64,000 bases of DNA from CAVWSM01 sp963757805 (GTDB lineage Bacteria; Actinomycetota; Actinomycetes; Jiangellales; Jiangellaceae): NCBI GenBank assembly GCA_963757805.1, contig CAVWSM010000019.1, positions 1-64,000 of the forward strand, given 5' to 3'. A program made the position numbers and the translations under genes. A model generated the notes under the pieces. The model saw only the letters and a program-made list of their open reading frames with translations, was not told the DNA's origin and did no database searches. Below, piece by piece: positions 7,730-17,253 of the stretch (position 1 is its first letter; each line of letters starts with the position of its first letter).

Positions 7730-8731
7730 ATGACCAGCCCAGACGTGGCCGTCCTCGTGGAAGGCCTCGAGAAGCGGTACGGCGACAAGCGGGCCCTCGA
7801 CGGGTTCGACCTGAAAGTCCCCTATGGCTCGGTCTACGGGCTGCTCGGGCCCAACGGCGCGGGCAAGACGACCGCGGTGCGGATCCTCTCGACACTGATC
7901 CGCCCCGACGGCGGCCGGGCTCTGGTCGGCGGCTTCGACGTCGTCCGGCAGCCCATGGATGTGAGGCGCAACATCGGGCTCGCCGGGCAGTACGCCGCTG
8001 TCGACGAGATCCTCACCGGACGGCAGAACCTCGAGATGTTCGGCCGGCTCTTCCACCTTGGTGCCCGCCGTGCCCGCGAGCGCGCGGTCGAGCTGCTCGA
8101 GCAGTTCGACCTCACGGAGGCCGGCGACAAGGGAGTCAAGGAGTACAGCGGCGGCATGCGGCGCCGGCTCGACCTTGCGTCGAGCATGATTCTTACACCG
8201 CGTCTGATGTTCCTGGACGAGCCGACGACCGGTCTTGACCCGCGCGGTCGCAACGAGGTCTGGAACTCGGTGCGCGAGCTTGTCGGCGCCGGCACCACCG
8301 TCCTGTTGACGACGCAGTACCTCGAGGAGGCCGACCGGCTCGCCGACCGCGTCGCGGTCATCGATCGCGGGCGGACCATCGCCGACGACACGCCCGCCGA
8401 GCTCAAACGCACGGTCGGCGGCGACCAGATCGAGGTCATCGTCTACGAGCCGGCGGACATCCAGCATGCCGTCAAGGCAGTGGCTCAAGTGTGCGACGGC
8501 GAGCCGGAGATCGACGACGATGGCCGCCGGGTCGCCGGAGCGGTCACCGACCGCGTCGCCGCGTTGACCGACGTTGCGCGACGGCTTCAGGACGATGGCA
8601 TCGCGGTCGAGGACATCGGCCTGCGTCGCCCCACGCTCGACGACGTGTTCCTCCGCATCACCGGGCATAAAGCGGAGGACGAGTCGTCGAGCAAGTCAGC
8701 GACCAAGGAGCTGGAGGGGGCGGACCGATGA
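7730..8731 (+). CDS. ABC exporter ATP-binding protein, DrrA (daunorubicin resistance) type
   Basis: 333 aa. Walker A GPNGAGKTT (about 43-51), Q-loop LAGQYAAVDEILTG, signature YSGGMRRRLDLA, Walker B LMFLDEPTTGLDP, then LLTTQYLEEAD. The C-terminal extension (about 230-315) with LRRPTLDDVFLRITG is typical of DrrA-type ATPases. It powers the permease encoded next (4-nt ATGA overlap). Drug or lipid export is likely; the substrate cannot be read from sequence. The TetR gene and operator upstream suggest substrate-induced expression. Confidence 0.93.
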   Translation: MTSPDVAVLVEGLEKRYGDKRALDGFDLKVPYGSVYGLLGPNGAGKTTAVRILSTLIRPDGGRALVGGFDVVRQPMDVRRNIGLAGQYAAVDEILTGRQNLEMFGRLFHLGARRARERAVELLEQFDLTEAGDKGVKEYSGGMRRRLDLASSMILTPRLMFLDEPTTGLDPRGRNEVWNSVRELVGAGTTVLLTTQYLEEADRLADRVAVIDRGRTIADDTPAELKRTVGGDQIEVIVYEPADIQHAVKAVAQVCDGEPEIDDDGRRVAGAVTDRVAALTDVARRLQDDGIAVEDIGLRRPTLDDVFLRITGHKAEDESSSKSATKELEGADR

Positions 8732-9558
8732 CCACGACCGCCATCGAAACGAGCGCACCGGAAACCCGTCAGGCCCGCATGTACTGGGCCATAGTCGACT
8801 GCTGGACGATGGTTCGGCGCGGGCTGCTCTACTACGTCCGGATGCCGTCCACGATTGCGTGGCAGCTGGGCTTTCCGATCGTCTCCGTGCTCCTGTTCGT
8901 CTACGTCTTCGGCAGTGCGATGGACATCGGGGGTGGGGACTACAAGGCGTTCGCGATGCCGGGCATGTTCGCCATGACCATGGCCTTCGGCTTCATGAAC
9001 ACCGCGTATGCGATCGCTCTCGACAAGGAGAAGGGCGTCACCGACAGGTTCCGTTCGATGCCGATGTCGCCGTCCGCCGTGGTTAGCGGGCGGAGCGTGT
9101 CGGATGTGCTGGGTGCTGCCGTCGACCTTGCCGTACTCGCCGTTATCGCTGTTGTCGTTGGGTGGCGCTCCGACGGCACTCTGATGGAGACGCTGTTCGC
9201 GTTCGTGCTTCTGCTGTGGCTGCGGTTCGCGCTGATCTGGATCGGGGTCTACCTCGGACTGCTGGTGCCCAACACAGAGCAGGCCGGCAGCCTGTTCGCC
9301 GTCGCGTTCCCGTTCGGGATGATCTCGAGCGTGTTCACGCCGCCGTCGCTCATGCCCGACTGGCTGGGCGCGATCGCGATGTGGAACCCGGTCTCGTCCA
9401 CCGCCAACGCCACGCGTGAGCTGTTCGGCAACCCGACCCCGCTCGGCGACAGCTGGATCGAGCAGAACGCGATGATGATGTCGATGGTCTGGCCGATCAT
9501 CATCACGGCAATCTTCGCTCCGCTCGCGGTGCGCAAGTATCAGCGGCTGTCCCGCTAG
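8728..9558 (+). CDS. ABC-2 type permease, DrrB-like
   Basis: 276 aa with about six membrane helices and a cytoplasmic N-terminus. The segment FPFGMISSVFTPPSLMPDWL and the AMWNPVSSTANATRELFGNP loop near the C-terminus are typical of DrrB/ABC-2 permeases. It overlaps the ATPase gene by 4 nt and should form the membrane half of that exporter. The operon ends at a strong hairpin at 9579-9643. Confidence 0.92.
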   Translation: MTTTAIETSAPETRQARMYWAIVDCWTMVRRGLLYYVRMPSTIAWQLGFPIVSVLLFVYVFGSAMDIGGGDYKAFAMPGMFAMTMAFGFMNTAYAIALDKEKGVTDRFRSMPMSPSAVVSGRSVSDVLGAAVDLAVLAVIAVVVGWRSDGTLMETLFAFVLLLWLRFALIWIGVYLGLLVPNTEQAGSLFAVAFPFGMISSVFTPPSLMPDWLGAIAMWNPVSSTANATRELFGNPTPLGDSWIEQNAMMMSMVWPIIITAIFAPLAVRKYQRLSR

Positions 9559-9578
9559 ACGGGCCCAGGGATCGCAAG

Positions 9579-9643
9579 ACTGAAGCGCTGTGCGCGCCAA
9601 CCCCCCGAACCCAGGCGCCGCGGGTCGCGCACAGCGCTTCAGT
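9579..9643. terminator. Bidirectional terminator hairpin
   Basis: Perfect 18-bp inverted repeat (9579-9596 with 9626-9643; arm begins ACTGAAGCGCTGTG) around a 29-nt C-rich loop. It sits between two converging genes, the DrrB-like permease and the Fn3 protein. There is no U-tract, so a stem-only actinobacterial terminator is the likely reading. Confidence 0.8.
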
Positions 9644-9667
9644 TCTGGTCGACCGGAAGGCCCCGTT

Positions 9668-10972
9668 TCAGGGGCAGATGGGGAAGCCAAGGTTGATGGT
9701 GCGCGTGATCGCATTGCTCGGAGCCGAGGCGTTGCCGGCTCGGTCAACCGCCACGATGGTCACCTGGTTGACGGAGTGCTCCGTGTAGATCACCCAGTTC
9801 CCGGCGCCCGGGAGGACGTCGTTGATGACACCGTTGATGCGGATCTCGTACTCGACGACGCCACTGTCATCGGTCGATCCGGTGAAGCCGATTTCGAGCT
9901 CCTCCGCGCAGATGTCGGTGCCTCCGTCGCTGACCCGTGTCAACGTCGGCGTGGTGGGTGGGGTGGCGTCAGCGTTGGGTGCCGTCGTTGCCGTCACCGT
10001 GTTGGTGACGCCAGACGCGTTTCCTGCGGCGTCACGGGCTCGCACCGCGAACGAGTAGGTCGTCCCCGGCTCCAGTTGGCGGACGAACGCACCTCCGGAC
10101 GATGGCCGCGGGAACGTCCCGGGAGCCACTTCGGACAGCGCATTGGGGGTCGGTACGCCGTTTACGAGGACGTCGTAGGTGACGATGCTGATCTCGTCGA
10201 GGCTGGCTCCCCAGCGGAGGTGGACCGTGGACCCCGACACACCGATCAGCGAGAGGTTGGTCGGCGTCGTCGGCGGTGTCGTGTCCGGGGCGCCGGTGTC
10301 CGGCGGCGTCGTAACTGAGATGCTCGCGATGTTGGAGTAGTTGCCGGCATTGTCCCTTGCGCGGAGGCTGATGGTCTGGGTCAGGTTCGGCTGTAGGGGC
10401 TGCACGAGGACGCTGGTCGCGGGGTGGTCGACCCAGAACAGCTTCCCTGGGGTGGTGGCAGGCCAGACTGCATAGCCGTCGATCCCGTCGGCGTCCGTCG
10501 ACGGGTCCCATGCGATCGTGGCGCTGGCATGGGTGATCGACACGACCCGAAGGTTGCCCGGTGTCGTAGGGAGGGACGGATCGACGACTGTCGTCCCTGT
10601 CGTCGTCCTGGCGGGTGACTGGTTACCAGACGTGTCGTACGCCACGATCCGGAAGGTGTAGGTCAGGCCGGGTGACAGGCCCGTGAGAGTGGTCGTGGTC
10701 CCCGGGTGGTCGACGATCTCGCCGACGCCGTAGGCACCGTCGGCTGTGACCGTGTATCTGTCGACCGCACGGTTGTCGGTGGACGGGCTCCAGGCCAGCA
10801 TGGCGCTCGTCTGGGTGGTCGACACGACTCGGAAGTTGCCCGGTGTACTCGGTGGGGTGCGGTCGCGGTTCGGCCACGCGGAGGCTGACGCACTGACCGC
10901 CAACCCGAGAGCAAGCGCTGACAACAGGACTGCGAAGGCCCGGAGTTTCGGGCGTAACGGACGTACGTGCAT
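9668..10972 (-). CDS. Secreted multi-domain fibronectin type III protein
   Basis: 434 aa from ATG at 10972 (the open frame extends to 11074, into the divergent gene). A basic N-terminus and hydrophobic stretch (LRAFAVLLSALALGLAVSAS) ending ASA-W form a signal peptide of about 32 residues. Three complete Fn3 repeats follow (about 40-125, 133-215, 230-325; each opens with a TPPSTPGN- or TPPTTPTN-like strand and closes with YTFRIVAYDTSGN or YSFAVRARDAAGN), then a fourth, divergent one to the end. No catalytic domain is attached, so it may be an adhesive or carbohydrate-surface protein. Ends at the shared hairpin terminator. Confidence 0.85.
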   Translation of the reverse strand: MHVRPLRPKLRAFAVLLSALALGLAVSASASAWPNRDRTPPSTPGNFRVVSTTQTSAMLAWSPSTDNRAVDRYTVTADGAYGVGEIVDHPGTTTTLTGLSPGLTYTFRIVAYDTSGNQSPARTTTGTTVVDPSLPTTPGNLRVVSITHASATIAWDPSTDADGIDGYAVWPATTPGKLFWVDHPATSVLVQPLQPNLTQTISLRARDNAGNYSNIASISVTTPPDTGAPDTTPPTTPTNLSLIGVSGSTVHLRWGASLDEISIVTYDVLVNGVPTPNALSEVAPGTFPRPSSGGAFVRQLEPGTTYSFAVRARDAAGNASGVTNTVTATTAPNADATPPTTPTLTRVSDGGTDICAEELEIGFTGSTDDSGVVEYEIRINGVINDVLPGAGNWVIYTEHSVNQVTIVAVDRAGNASAPSNAITRTINLGFPICP

Positions 10973-11072
10973 CGATCCGGTTCCCCTCTGACGGGCGCTC
11001 AGACTGGGCGCGACGATGTCCGTCCGTATATACGGGCGGGCGAGCCGAGGGGATTGCGATTGGATAACGGTC

Positions 11073-11960
11073 ATGCGGCTGTCCGTCGTGATCCTGCCGA
11101 TCTACCCGTGGCCACAGGCCCGCGATATCTGGCGGCGCGCAGAGGAGCTCGGCGCGCACGCCGCCTACACGTACGACCATCTGACCTGGCGCAGTTTTCG
11201 CGACGGCCCATGGGGCGCGACAGTCCCCACGCTGACGGCTGCCGCGACGGTCACGAGCACCATGCGCCTCGGCACGATGGTCGCTGGTCCTAACTTCCGC
11301 CACCCGGTGCCGTTCGCCAAGGACGTCATGACGCTCGACGACGTTTCGGGCGGGCGGGTCGTGCTGGGGCTGGGATCTGGTGGCACCGGATTCGACTCGA
11401 CCGTGCTTGGTCAGGCCGAATGGTCGCCGCGGGAGCGGTCGGACCGGTTCGCAGAGTTCGTCGAGCTGTTGGACGCGCTGCTGCGGCAGCCACTCACGAA
11501 CTTCTCCGGCCTCTACTACTCCGCGTCTGAGGCGCAGCTGCTGCCGGGCTGCGTCCAGTCACCACGGGTGCCCTTTGTCGTGGCTGCCGCCGGGCCGCGC
11601 GCGATGCGGCTGGTTGCGGCGTACGGCGAGGGATGGGTGACGTACGGCGACCCGCGGTTGCCCAGCGATGCGTCTGTGGCCCAGCGCATGGACGAACTCC
11701 GTGCGCAGGTGACTCGGCTCGACGCCGCCTGTGCCGACGCGGGCCGTGACCCAGGCACGATCGACAGGCTGCTGCTCACCGGCACGTCGACAATCGCGCC
11801 CCTCGACTCATTGGACGCGTTCGTCGATTTCGCCGGCAGCGTGGCCGCGGTGGGATTCGACGAGATGGTGCTGCACTGGCCGGTTCCGGACTCGATCTTT
11901 GCCGCAGACCTCGATGTCTTCGAGCGCATCCTTCAGGAGGCCCCGGGTCAATTGGGGTGA
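11073..11960 (+). CDS. LLM-class F420-dependent oxidoreductase
   Basis: 295 aa. The open frame begins at 11016, but the family starts with the strand MRLSVVILPIYPW at 11073. Luciferase-like TIM-barrel features: YTYDHLTWR, LGTMVAGPNFRHP and the FMN/F420-binding DDVSGGRVVLGLGSGG. These enzymes move hydride between F420 (or FMN) and a small organic substrate. It diverges from the Fn3 gene and has no informative partner. Confidence 0.88.
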   Translation: MRLSVVILPIYPWPQARDIWRRAEELGAHAAYTYDHLTWRSFRDGPWGATVPTLTAAATVTSTMRLGTMVAGPNFRHPVPFAKDVMTLDDVSGGRVVLGLGSGGTGFDSTVLGQAEWSPRERSDRFAEFVELLDALLRQPLTNFSGLYYSASEAQLLPGCVQSPRVPFVVAAAGPRAMRLVAAYGEGWVTYGDPRLPSDASVAQRMDELRAQVTRLDAACADAGRDPGTIDRLLLTGTSTIAPLDSLDAFVDFAGSVAAVGFDEMVLHWPVPDSIFAADLDVFERILQEAPGQLG

Positions 11961-12082
11961 CACGGGCGAAACCTTTGGGCCTCGCGGCGCCCCTTCGCGC
12001 TACCGGAGGGTGGTTGGTACGGCGCTGAACCGGACGAGGAGTGAATCTCACACCCTGGCGAAGCAGCGCGGCATACCTTCGG

Positions 12083-12409
12083 TCAGGCCGCGACCGGAGC
12101 GATTGCTGGCGTGCCGTGGAGGAAGAGCATCGTCTCCATGTCAATCATCGCGAACATGGGTAGGCACGAATCCGAACTCTCCGCCGCCTTGGCGGCATCA
12201 TGCGCGTTGCGCAGGCTGCCCCAGTGGATGATTTCGATCCATCGGTCTTGCTCTGCCGAGTAGGAGAGATCCCGCGAGATGAACCCGGGCTGGGTCCGGA
12301 TCCACTCGGAGACTGCGTCCACCGTGCCGAGAAACCGCTCCGGCGTGGCGCCGTCGACAAGCGAGAAAACGACCAGCTCTATTACGCGGTCGTCATGTGG
12401 CGGGGTCAT
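12083..12409 (-). CDS. Small dimeric alpha/beta-barrel (ABM-like) protein
   Basis: 108 aa. IELVVFSLVDGATPERFLG, then FISRDLSYSAEQDRWIEIIHW and a helix rich in Ala (NAHDAAKAAESS) have the strand-helix-strand-strand-helix order of antibiotic-biosynthesis-monooxygenase/NIPSNAP-like dimeric barrels. Function unknown. It diverges from the gene at 12592, with a perfect palindrome between them. Confidence 0.65.
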   Translation of the reverse strand: MTPPHDDRVIELVVFSLVDGATPERFLGTVDAVSEWIRTQPGFISRDLSYSAEQDRWIEIIHWGSLRNAHDAAKAAESSDSCLPMFAMIDMETMLFLHGTPAIAPVAA

Positions 12410-12523
12410 GCGCGCCTCCCGGTGATTTGTGAGCGCGACTCCTTCTGTCTAGCCGTCGGCGCCGACAATTTCCGAAGCAGACAGACACGCGTGGCGCCTC
12501 GGGTGAGGCGATCGCAGCCAGTG

Positions 12524-12544
12524 CGGACGTTCCCGCGGGAACGT
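12524..12544. repeat. Shared palindrome, copy A (divergent promoter region)
   Basis: ACGTTCCCGCGGGAACGT (12527-12544) is an 18-bp perfect palindrome. The 20-mer 12524-12543 recurs exactly at 54851-54870, also between two divergent genes. This supports a regulator binding site. Confidence 0.6.
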
Positions 12545-12591
12545 TTTCACAGTTGCCGTCTCGGGCTGGCCGCCTGACCGTTGGGTGCAGC

Positions 12592-12894
12592 ATGACGCAC
12601 GTGTCCGGGCGGCGGCGTCGGCACGCGACGTCAAGGTCTGGGGAGCTCAAGCGGGTGCAGCCCCGTCAGATCCAGTTCGCCGAGCTGATGGTGGATGTGG
12701 TGGAGACGGCGGTCGAAGGCGAGCTGTCAACGGACGTTGAGCTGCGGCGCCACGCCGCTGAGAAGCTGTCCACCGTTGTCGGAATTGACATGCAGCCGGA
12801 TCGGATACGGGTGGCGGCTGCCGACCTGCGCGCCGCCGCAGCGCGCTGGCGTGCCCTGCGCCCCGGCGATGAGCTGGTGTACGAGTGGCGCTGA
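12592..12894 (+). CDS. Hypothetical protein, 100 aa
   Basis: Open frame of 100 codons from ATG at 12592. The N-terminus is basic (GRRRRHATSRSGELKRVQPR) and the rest is helical with alternating charge (ELRRHAAEKLSTVVGIDMQP, ADLRAAAARWRALRPGDE). I do not recognise a family. No clear ribosome binding site was seen and it is flanked by small genes. The palindrome at 12527-12544 lies upstream. Moderate confidence that it is coding. Confidence 0.45.
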   Translation: MTHVSGRRRRHATSRSGELKRVQPRQIQFAELMVDVVETAVEGELSTDVELRRHAAEKLSTVVGIDMQPDRIRVAAADLRAAAARWRALRPGDELVYEWR

Positions 12895-12934
12895 CTGAAA
12901 GCGTGGCTGGTCGACCCCGCCCGCGTGGGAGCGT

Positions 12935-13216
12935 TCAGGTCGCGCGCCGACGCTCGACGGCGCCCCAGAGCAGAAGCACCACAATGGCGCCGGCCAGTGA
13001 GCCGAACAGACCCGAGGCGCGCAGTGCCAGACCGTCACCGCTGAGCAGGCTCACCGCCAAACCGCCGACGAAGGAGCCGAGGATCCCGGCCAGCATCGCC
13101 TGCGCCCAGTTGACTTGACGCATCCCGCCGCCACGCACGATCAGCCAGGCGAGTCCGCCGGCCAGCACACCCCATAGAAGTATCGCGAGGATTAGCACGA
13201 CTGCACTCCTCCACAT
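12935..13216 (-). CDS. GlsB/YeaQ/YmgE-like small membrane protein
   Basis: 93 aa from ATG at 13216; an upstream ATG at 13279 would add 21 residues and cannot be excluded. Three hydrophobic helices. LAGILGSFVGGLAVSLL and LFGSLAGAIVVLLLWGAVERR match the glycine-rich repeat of YeaQ/YmgE (transglycosylase-associated) proteins, which are linked to stress responses in other bacteria. No operon partner is visible. Confidence 0.65.
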   Translation of the reverse strand: MWRSAVVLILAILLWGVLAGGLAWLIVRGGGMRQVNWAQAMLAGILGSFVGGLAVSLLSGDGLALRASGLFGSLAGAIVVLLLWGAVERRRAT

Positions 13217-13278
13217 TGCCGGGTGGTCGAACTCTCCGACCGGAATCTCCGCCTGCAGTGACCCTAGCCGGAACCCCA

Positions 13279-13539
13279 TCAAGCTTTCGGACTCACTGGT
13301 TGTCGCTGGCAAATGACGGGCGTCGCTCGCAGACTGTGCGTCAGCGGGACCCGCCCGGTGAGCCACCGTCGGACGAGCCGGATGAGGTACCGATGCCGAG
13401 GACGGGCGGCCGGCACCGTGGCCCTGCGCGGCCGTTCTGGATCCCCGAGATCTATGGGGACGAACGGGCTCAGCTGCTCGTCGACCCACTCGAGCGCACC
13501 GGACAGAAACAACGGATCGGTCCAACGCGCAGCGCTCAA
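13279..13539 (-). pseudogene. Possible phosphotransferase fragment (weak)
   Basis: This fills the 320-nt space between the YeaQ-like gene and the aminotransferase. A TTG at 13539 overlaps the aminotransferase stop (TTGA), and the first residues (ARWTDPLFLSGALEWVDEQL) resemble the N-terminus of aminoglycoside-phosphotransferase-like proteins. After about 35 residues the frame becomes Arg/Pro-rich with no recognisable kinase motif. It is either a truncated remnant or a chance open frame. Confidence 0.25.
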
Positions 13540-14707
13540 CCGAACGCCTTCCCGAGCCGCCCCAGGGCATCCTCGAGGACGTCAGGTTGCTTGCAGAACG
13601 CCCAGCGCACGAGGTGTCGACCGCGCTCGGGATCGGCGTAGAAGACCTGGTGTGGGATCGCCACGACCCCTGCTCGCCGCGGCAGGTCGCGGCAGAACTC
13701 GACGCCGTCCTCGTAGCCGACCGAGCGGATGTCGGTAGTCGCGAAGTAGGTGCCCGCCGGGACGTAGACCTCAAAGCCCAACGACCGCAATCCATTGCAC
13801 AGCAGGTCGCGTCGTGCCTGTAGATCCGCGGCGACCCCGGCGAAGAACGCGTCGGGCAACGCAAGAGCGGCCGCGACCGCGGGCTGGAACGGCGCCCCTG
13901 ACACGTACGTGAGGAACTGCTTTGCTGTGCGCACCGCGGTCACCAGCTCGCTAGGGCCGCACGCCCAGCCGATCTTCCATCCCGTCACGGAGAAGGTCTT
14001 GCCGGCGGAGCCGATGGACAGCGTGCGTTGGCGCATTCCGGGCAGCGTGGCGAGAGGGATGTGCGCGACGGCCGTCGAACGTCAGATGCTCGTAGACCTC
14101 GTCCGTTACGACGACCAGGTCACGCTCGACCGCCAGTGCAGCGACCGCCGCAAGCTCGGCGGCCGACAGCACAGCGCCGGTCGGGTTGTGAGGTGTGTTG
14201 AGCAGGATCACCTTCGTGCGCCCGCTCACTGCAGCACGGAGTGCATCGACATCGAGAGCGAAGGTGGATGGCCGCAGGGTCACCGGGACCAGCCGCCCGC
14301 CCGCCATGGCAACGGTCGCCTGGTACGAGTCATAGAACGGCTCGAGCGCGACCACCTCGTCGCCGGGCTCGACGAGGGCCAGCATCGCCGCGGCGATGGC
14401 TTCCGTCGCCCCCGTCGTCACGAGGACTTCGGTGTCGGGGTCGTAGGAGAGCGCGTACCAGTGCTGCTGGTGCTCGGCGATCGCGGCGCGGAGGGCCTGG
14501 ATGCCGACGCCGGGTGGGTACTGGTTGTGCCCGGAGCGAATTGCTGCGACGGCGTCGTCGAGAAGGCTGTCCGGCCCGTCGGTGTCCGGGAACCCCTGGC
14601 CGAGGTTGACCGAGCCCGGTCGTGACGGCGAGGGCCGACATCTCCGCGAAGATCGTCGTTCCGAGGCCGTGCAGCCGCGCCGCCATGCGTGCGGTTGCTG
14701 CCGTCAC
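13536..14707 (-). CDS. PLP aminotransferase class I/II (DapC/KAT-like), two frameshifts
   Basis: Read through two 1-nt insertions this gives a complete enzyme of about 390 aa: MAARLHGLGTTIFAEMSALA, then VNLGQGFPD, VTTGATEAIAAAM, NTPHNPTG, DEVYEHL, and SAGKTFSVTGWKIGW with the PLP lysine. The insertions lie at 14615-14617 (an extra C, CCC for CC) and near 14070-14073 (an extra base in GGCC). The pattern fits actinobacterial N-succinyldiaminopimelate or kynurenine-type aminotransferases. It starts at GTG 14707, overlapping the S8 protease stop (GTGA). Both indels fall in short homopolymers, so sequencing error is likelier than a dead gene. Confidence 0.8.
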
Positions 14708-16395
14708 CGGCCAGCGCTCCGCGGGATCGTCGGGTTGGGCACGCCGCCGATGACGTCCACATAGGCGACCTGTGGGGCGCCCGCCTCGACCGGGTTGACG
14801 ACGAGCCGCCAAGTGCCCGCCTCGGCCCACGGCACGCCCAGAGTCTCCTGGCGTCCGGAGAAGCAACCGATATCGCCGTACGCGGGACAACGCGACTCGG
14901 AGGTCAGCACCCCGGACGGTGAATACAGCTCGACGTCGAGGTCACGCTGACCGGCGAGCAGCACAGTGGCGGCGAGTGCGCCGCCCTGCCGCAGCACCGG
15001 GACCTCGATCGTCTGAGGTGTGTCGGCGACCGTCACAGGCATGCGTACGAGCGATGCGGACGGCGCACTCACCCACGTCTCGGTGAGCGTGGTGAGGAAT
15101 CGTCGCGCATCGACCGTGCCTGCGCCCCAGTCGGGGTCGGGCCCGTCGGCGCCGCGGTCGACGCTGCCGGTGGTCAGGGCAGCTCGGATGTCTTGCGCGG
15201 TGGCCTCTGGCACTTGTTCGAGGCCGAGAGCGGCAAGACCAGCGACGTAGGCCGCGGCCACCGAGGTGCCGGACAGTGTGACGTAGCCGTCGCGGGTGCC
15301 CACGGCCGCGGCCCGCACGCTGACCCCTGGTGCCACCAAGTCCGGCAGCCGGCCCCCGACGACGCCGCGCGAGGACCACGGCGCGAGGAAGATGCCCCCG
15401 TCCTGCGAGTCCGAGCCGGTGGGTGCGGAGGCGTCCGCTGCTGCGCCCACGGCGATCGTGGCGGGAGCGGCGGCCGGAGCGGCCAGCCCGTCCAGGGCGT
15501 CGCCAGTGTTACCGGCGGCTGTCACGACGACCTTTCCCGCTGCCGCAGCCGCGGTGGCCGCTGCACTGACGAGGTCTCCGCCATCGCTGGGGCCGCCGCC
15601 GAGCGGCACGAGCAGGACCTTGACGCCAGGCTGCTCGGCGCACCACTCCAGGCCGGCCACGACGTTCGACGCCCGACCGTTGCCTTCGGCGTCAAGCACT
15701 TTGACCACGGACAGAGCTGCGGCGGGTGCCACACCGGCGTGGTCGGCGGCGAGGGGCCCGCCCGCGCCATCGCCCGCTGCGACACTCACGGTGTGCGTGC
15801 CGTGGCCGTTGTCGTCGTACGCATAACGCCGCGCACCCACCAGGTCGAGGAAGCCGACGGACCGCGCCGCAAGCTGCTCGTGACGCGGGTCGATCCCCGT
15901 GTCGAGCACGCACAGGCCGACGCCAGTGCCATCGAGTCCACCGTCGGCGGGCCGCAAGCGGCTGTCTCGTCGGGCCGCATCCAACCCAAAGTCACGCGCG
16001 CCTGCCGCATCGAGCGCGGACACCGTCGAGTCGATTTCGATCCGAGTAACACCGGGCAGCGTTGCGAGCTCTGCAACAGCGGTGGCGGCGACGGTCGCAA
16101 CGAACCCGGGCACCAGTCGGAACTCCCGGTGTACGGCAAGACCCTCGACGGTGCCGCCTGCCGTGACGGACGAGGTGCCGCCGACGAGGACGCGTACGGA
16201 TGTTGCGCCCGCGGCGAGCTGGGCCTCCAGCGCGTCGTCGAGCTTGTCGGCGTCGGAGTCGCGCAACGCGGGCAGCGTGTCGCCGACCAGTGCAGGCTCC
16301 CCACCGCCACCCGGGATCGCCATGGCCGCGGGGCTGCCGAGAACGAGCGACCCCAAGGCCACGACTGTAACCAGTCGACTACGGCGGGTCAGCAC
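14704..16395 (-). CDS. Secreted S8 (subtilisin-like) serine protease
   Basis: 563 aa from GTG at 16395 with ribosome binding site GGAGGTGTC. Signal peptide: LVTVVALGSLVLGSPAAMA (cut near residue 26). A propeptide (about 30-140) precedes the subtilase domain with catalytic Asp165 (VLDTGID), His198 (GHGTHTVSVAAG), oxyanion Asn296 (TAAGNTGD) and Ser378 (LSGTSVAAAYVAG). A beta-rich C-terminal domain (about 420-563) looks like a proprotein-convertase or Ig-like module. All catalytic residues are present, so an active extracellular protease is expected. It is coupled by GTGA to the aminotransferase and diverges from the SDR gene. Confidence 0.93.
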   Translation of the reverse strand: MLTRRSRLVTVVALGSLVLGSPAAMAIPGGGGEPALVGDTLPALRDSDADKLDDALEAQLAAGATSVRVLVGGTSSVTAGGTVEGLAVHREFRLVPGFVATVAATAVAELATLPGVTRIEIDSTVSALDAAGARDFGLDAARRDSRLRPADGGLDGTGVGLCVLDTGIDPRHEQLAARSVGFLDLVGARRYAYDDNGHGTHTVSVAAGDGAGGPLAADHAGVAPAAALSVVKVLDAEGNGRASNVVAGLEWCAEQPGVKVLLVPLGGGPSDGGDLVSAAATAAAAAGKVVVTAAGNTGDALDGLAAPAAAPATIAVGAAADASAPTGSDSQDGGIFLAPWSSRGVVGGRLPDLVAPGVSVRAAAVGTRDGYVTLSGTSVAAAYVAGLAALGLEQVPEATAQDIRAALTTGSVDRGADGPDPDWGAGTVDARRFLTTLTETWVSAPSASLVRMPVTVADTPQTIEVPVLRQGGALAATVLLAGQRDLDVELYSPSGVLTSESRCPAYGDIGCFSGRQETLGVPWAEAGTWRLVVNPVEAGAPQVAYVDVIGGVPNPTIPRSAGR

Positions 16396-16482
16396 GACAC
16401 CTCCATTGCGGCATTGCGCACGACGCTAGCCCGCGGGGTCCTTGATGGGAAGCCTCGCACAGCGGGGGTTAGGGTCGCTCGC

Positions 16483-17241
16483 ATGTCTGTCGCGTTGGTG
16501 ACCGGAGCCTCGTCGGGGATCGGCCGTTCCTTTGCCACCCAGCTCGCTGCCGCGGGCTATGACCTCGTTGTGGTCGCGCGCGACACGGCCCGGCTCGAGG
16601 CTCTTGCGGCCGAACTTTCCGCGGAGCACGGTGTCGCGGTCGAGGTGCTGCCGGCAGATCTCGCCGACGCGAAGCAATGCCTGGTAGTCGAGGAGCGACT
16701 CGCCGACGTGGCTCGACCAGTCGACCTGTTGGTCAACAACGCCGGCTTCAGCTTGCGCAAGCCCTTCATCGTCAACACAGCCGACGAGGAGGAACGCATG
16801 CTCGACGTCCTCGTACGCGCAGTGCTGCGACTCTCCCACGCGGCGGCCGTGGCGATGGCCGGTCGTGGGCGTGGCGCGATCGTCAACGTCAGCTCGGTCG
16901 CAGGTTTCGTCCCGCGTGGCACCTACAGCGCGCACAAGGCATGGGTGACGTTCTTCAGCGAGATGTTGGCGGCGCAGCTCGCACCGAGGGGTGTACGCGT
17001 GATGGCGCTGTGCCCGGGGTTCGTACGCACGGAGATTTGGGAGCGTGCCGGCCGCGATCCGCATCGCGTGCCGTCGTGGGCCTGGCTCGACGTGGACGAG
17101 GTTGTTGCGTCTGCGCTGCGTGACCTCGACCGCGGCAAGGTCGTGTCGGTGCCGAGCCTGCGTTACAAGGTGGCGCGTACGTTCGCTCGGGTCGCACCGC
17201 GGCGGTTGCTGGTGCGCCGGGCGGTGCGGTCGAAGATCTGA
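16483..17241 (+). CDS. Short-chain dehydrogenase/reductase
   Basis: 252 aa. NAD(P)-binding TGASSGIG near the N-terminus, NNAGF, Ser in NVSSVAG, and YSAHKAW with the catalytic Tyr-x3-Lys. The C-terminal segment is basic (RTFARVAPRRLLVRRAVRSK), as in DltE/YqjQ-like SDRs. The start ATG follows a TAGGGT box by 7 nt, so the mRNA is probably leaderless. A much longer open frame upstream (from 15193) is the antisense of the protease and was discarded. Substrate unknown. Confidence 0.9.
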   Translation: MSVALVTGASSGIGRSFATQLAAAGYDLVVVARDTARLEALAAELSAEHGVAVEVLPADLADAKQCLVVEERLADVARPVDLLVNNAGFSLRKPFIVNTADEEERMLDVLVRAVLRLSHAAAVAMAGRGRGAIVNVSSVAGFVPRGTYSAHKAWVTFFSEMLAAQLAPRGVRVMALCPGFVRTEIWERAGRDPHRVPSWAWLDVDEVVASALRDLDRGKVVSVPSLRYKVARTFARVAPRRLLVRRAVRSKI

Positions 17242-17253
17242 GCGAGGAGTCGG

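Noticed and set aside
9668..10972. Calling the Fn3 protein a chitinase or glycoside hydrolase
   Set aside because: Only Fn3 repeats are present; no catalytic domain or carbohydrate-binding module can be seen.
15193..16482. Long plus-strand open frame opposite the S8 protease
   Set aside because: Antisense to a clear protease with a full catalytic triad; only its last part (from 16483) is a real SDR gene. The rest has no family features.
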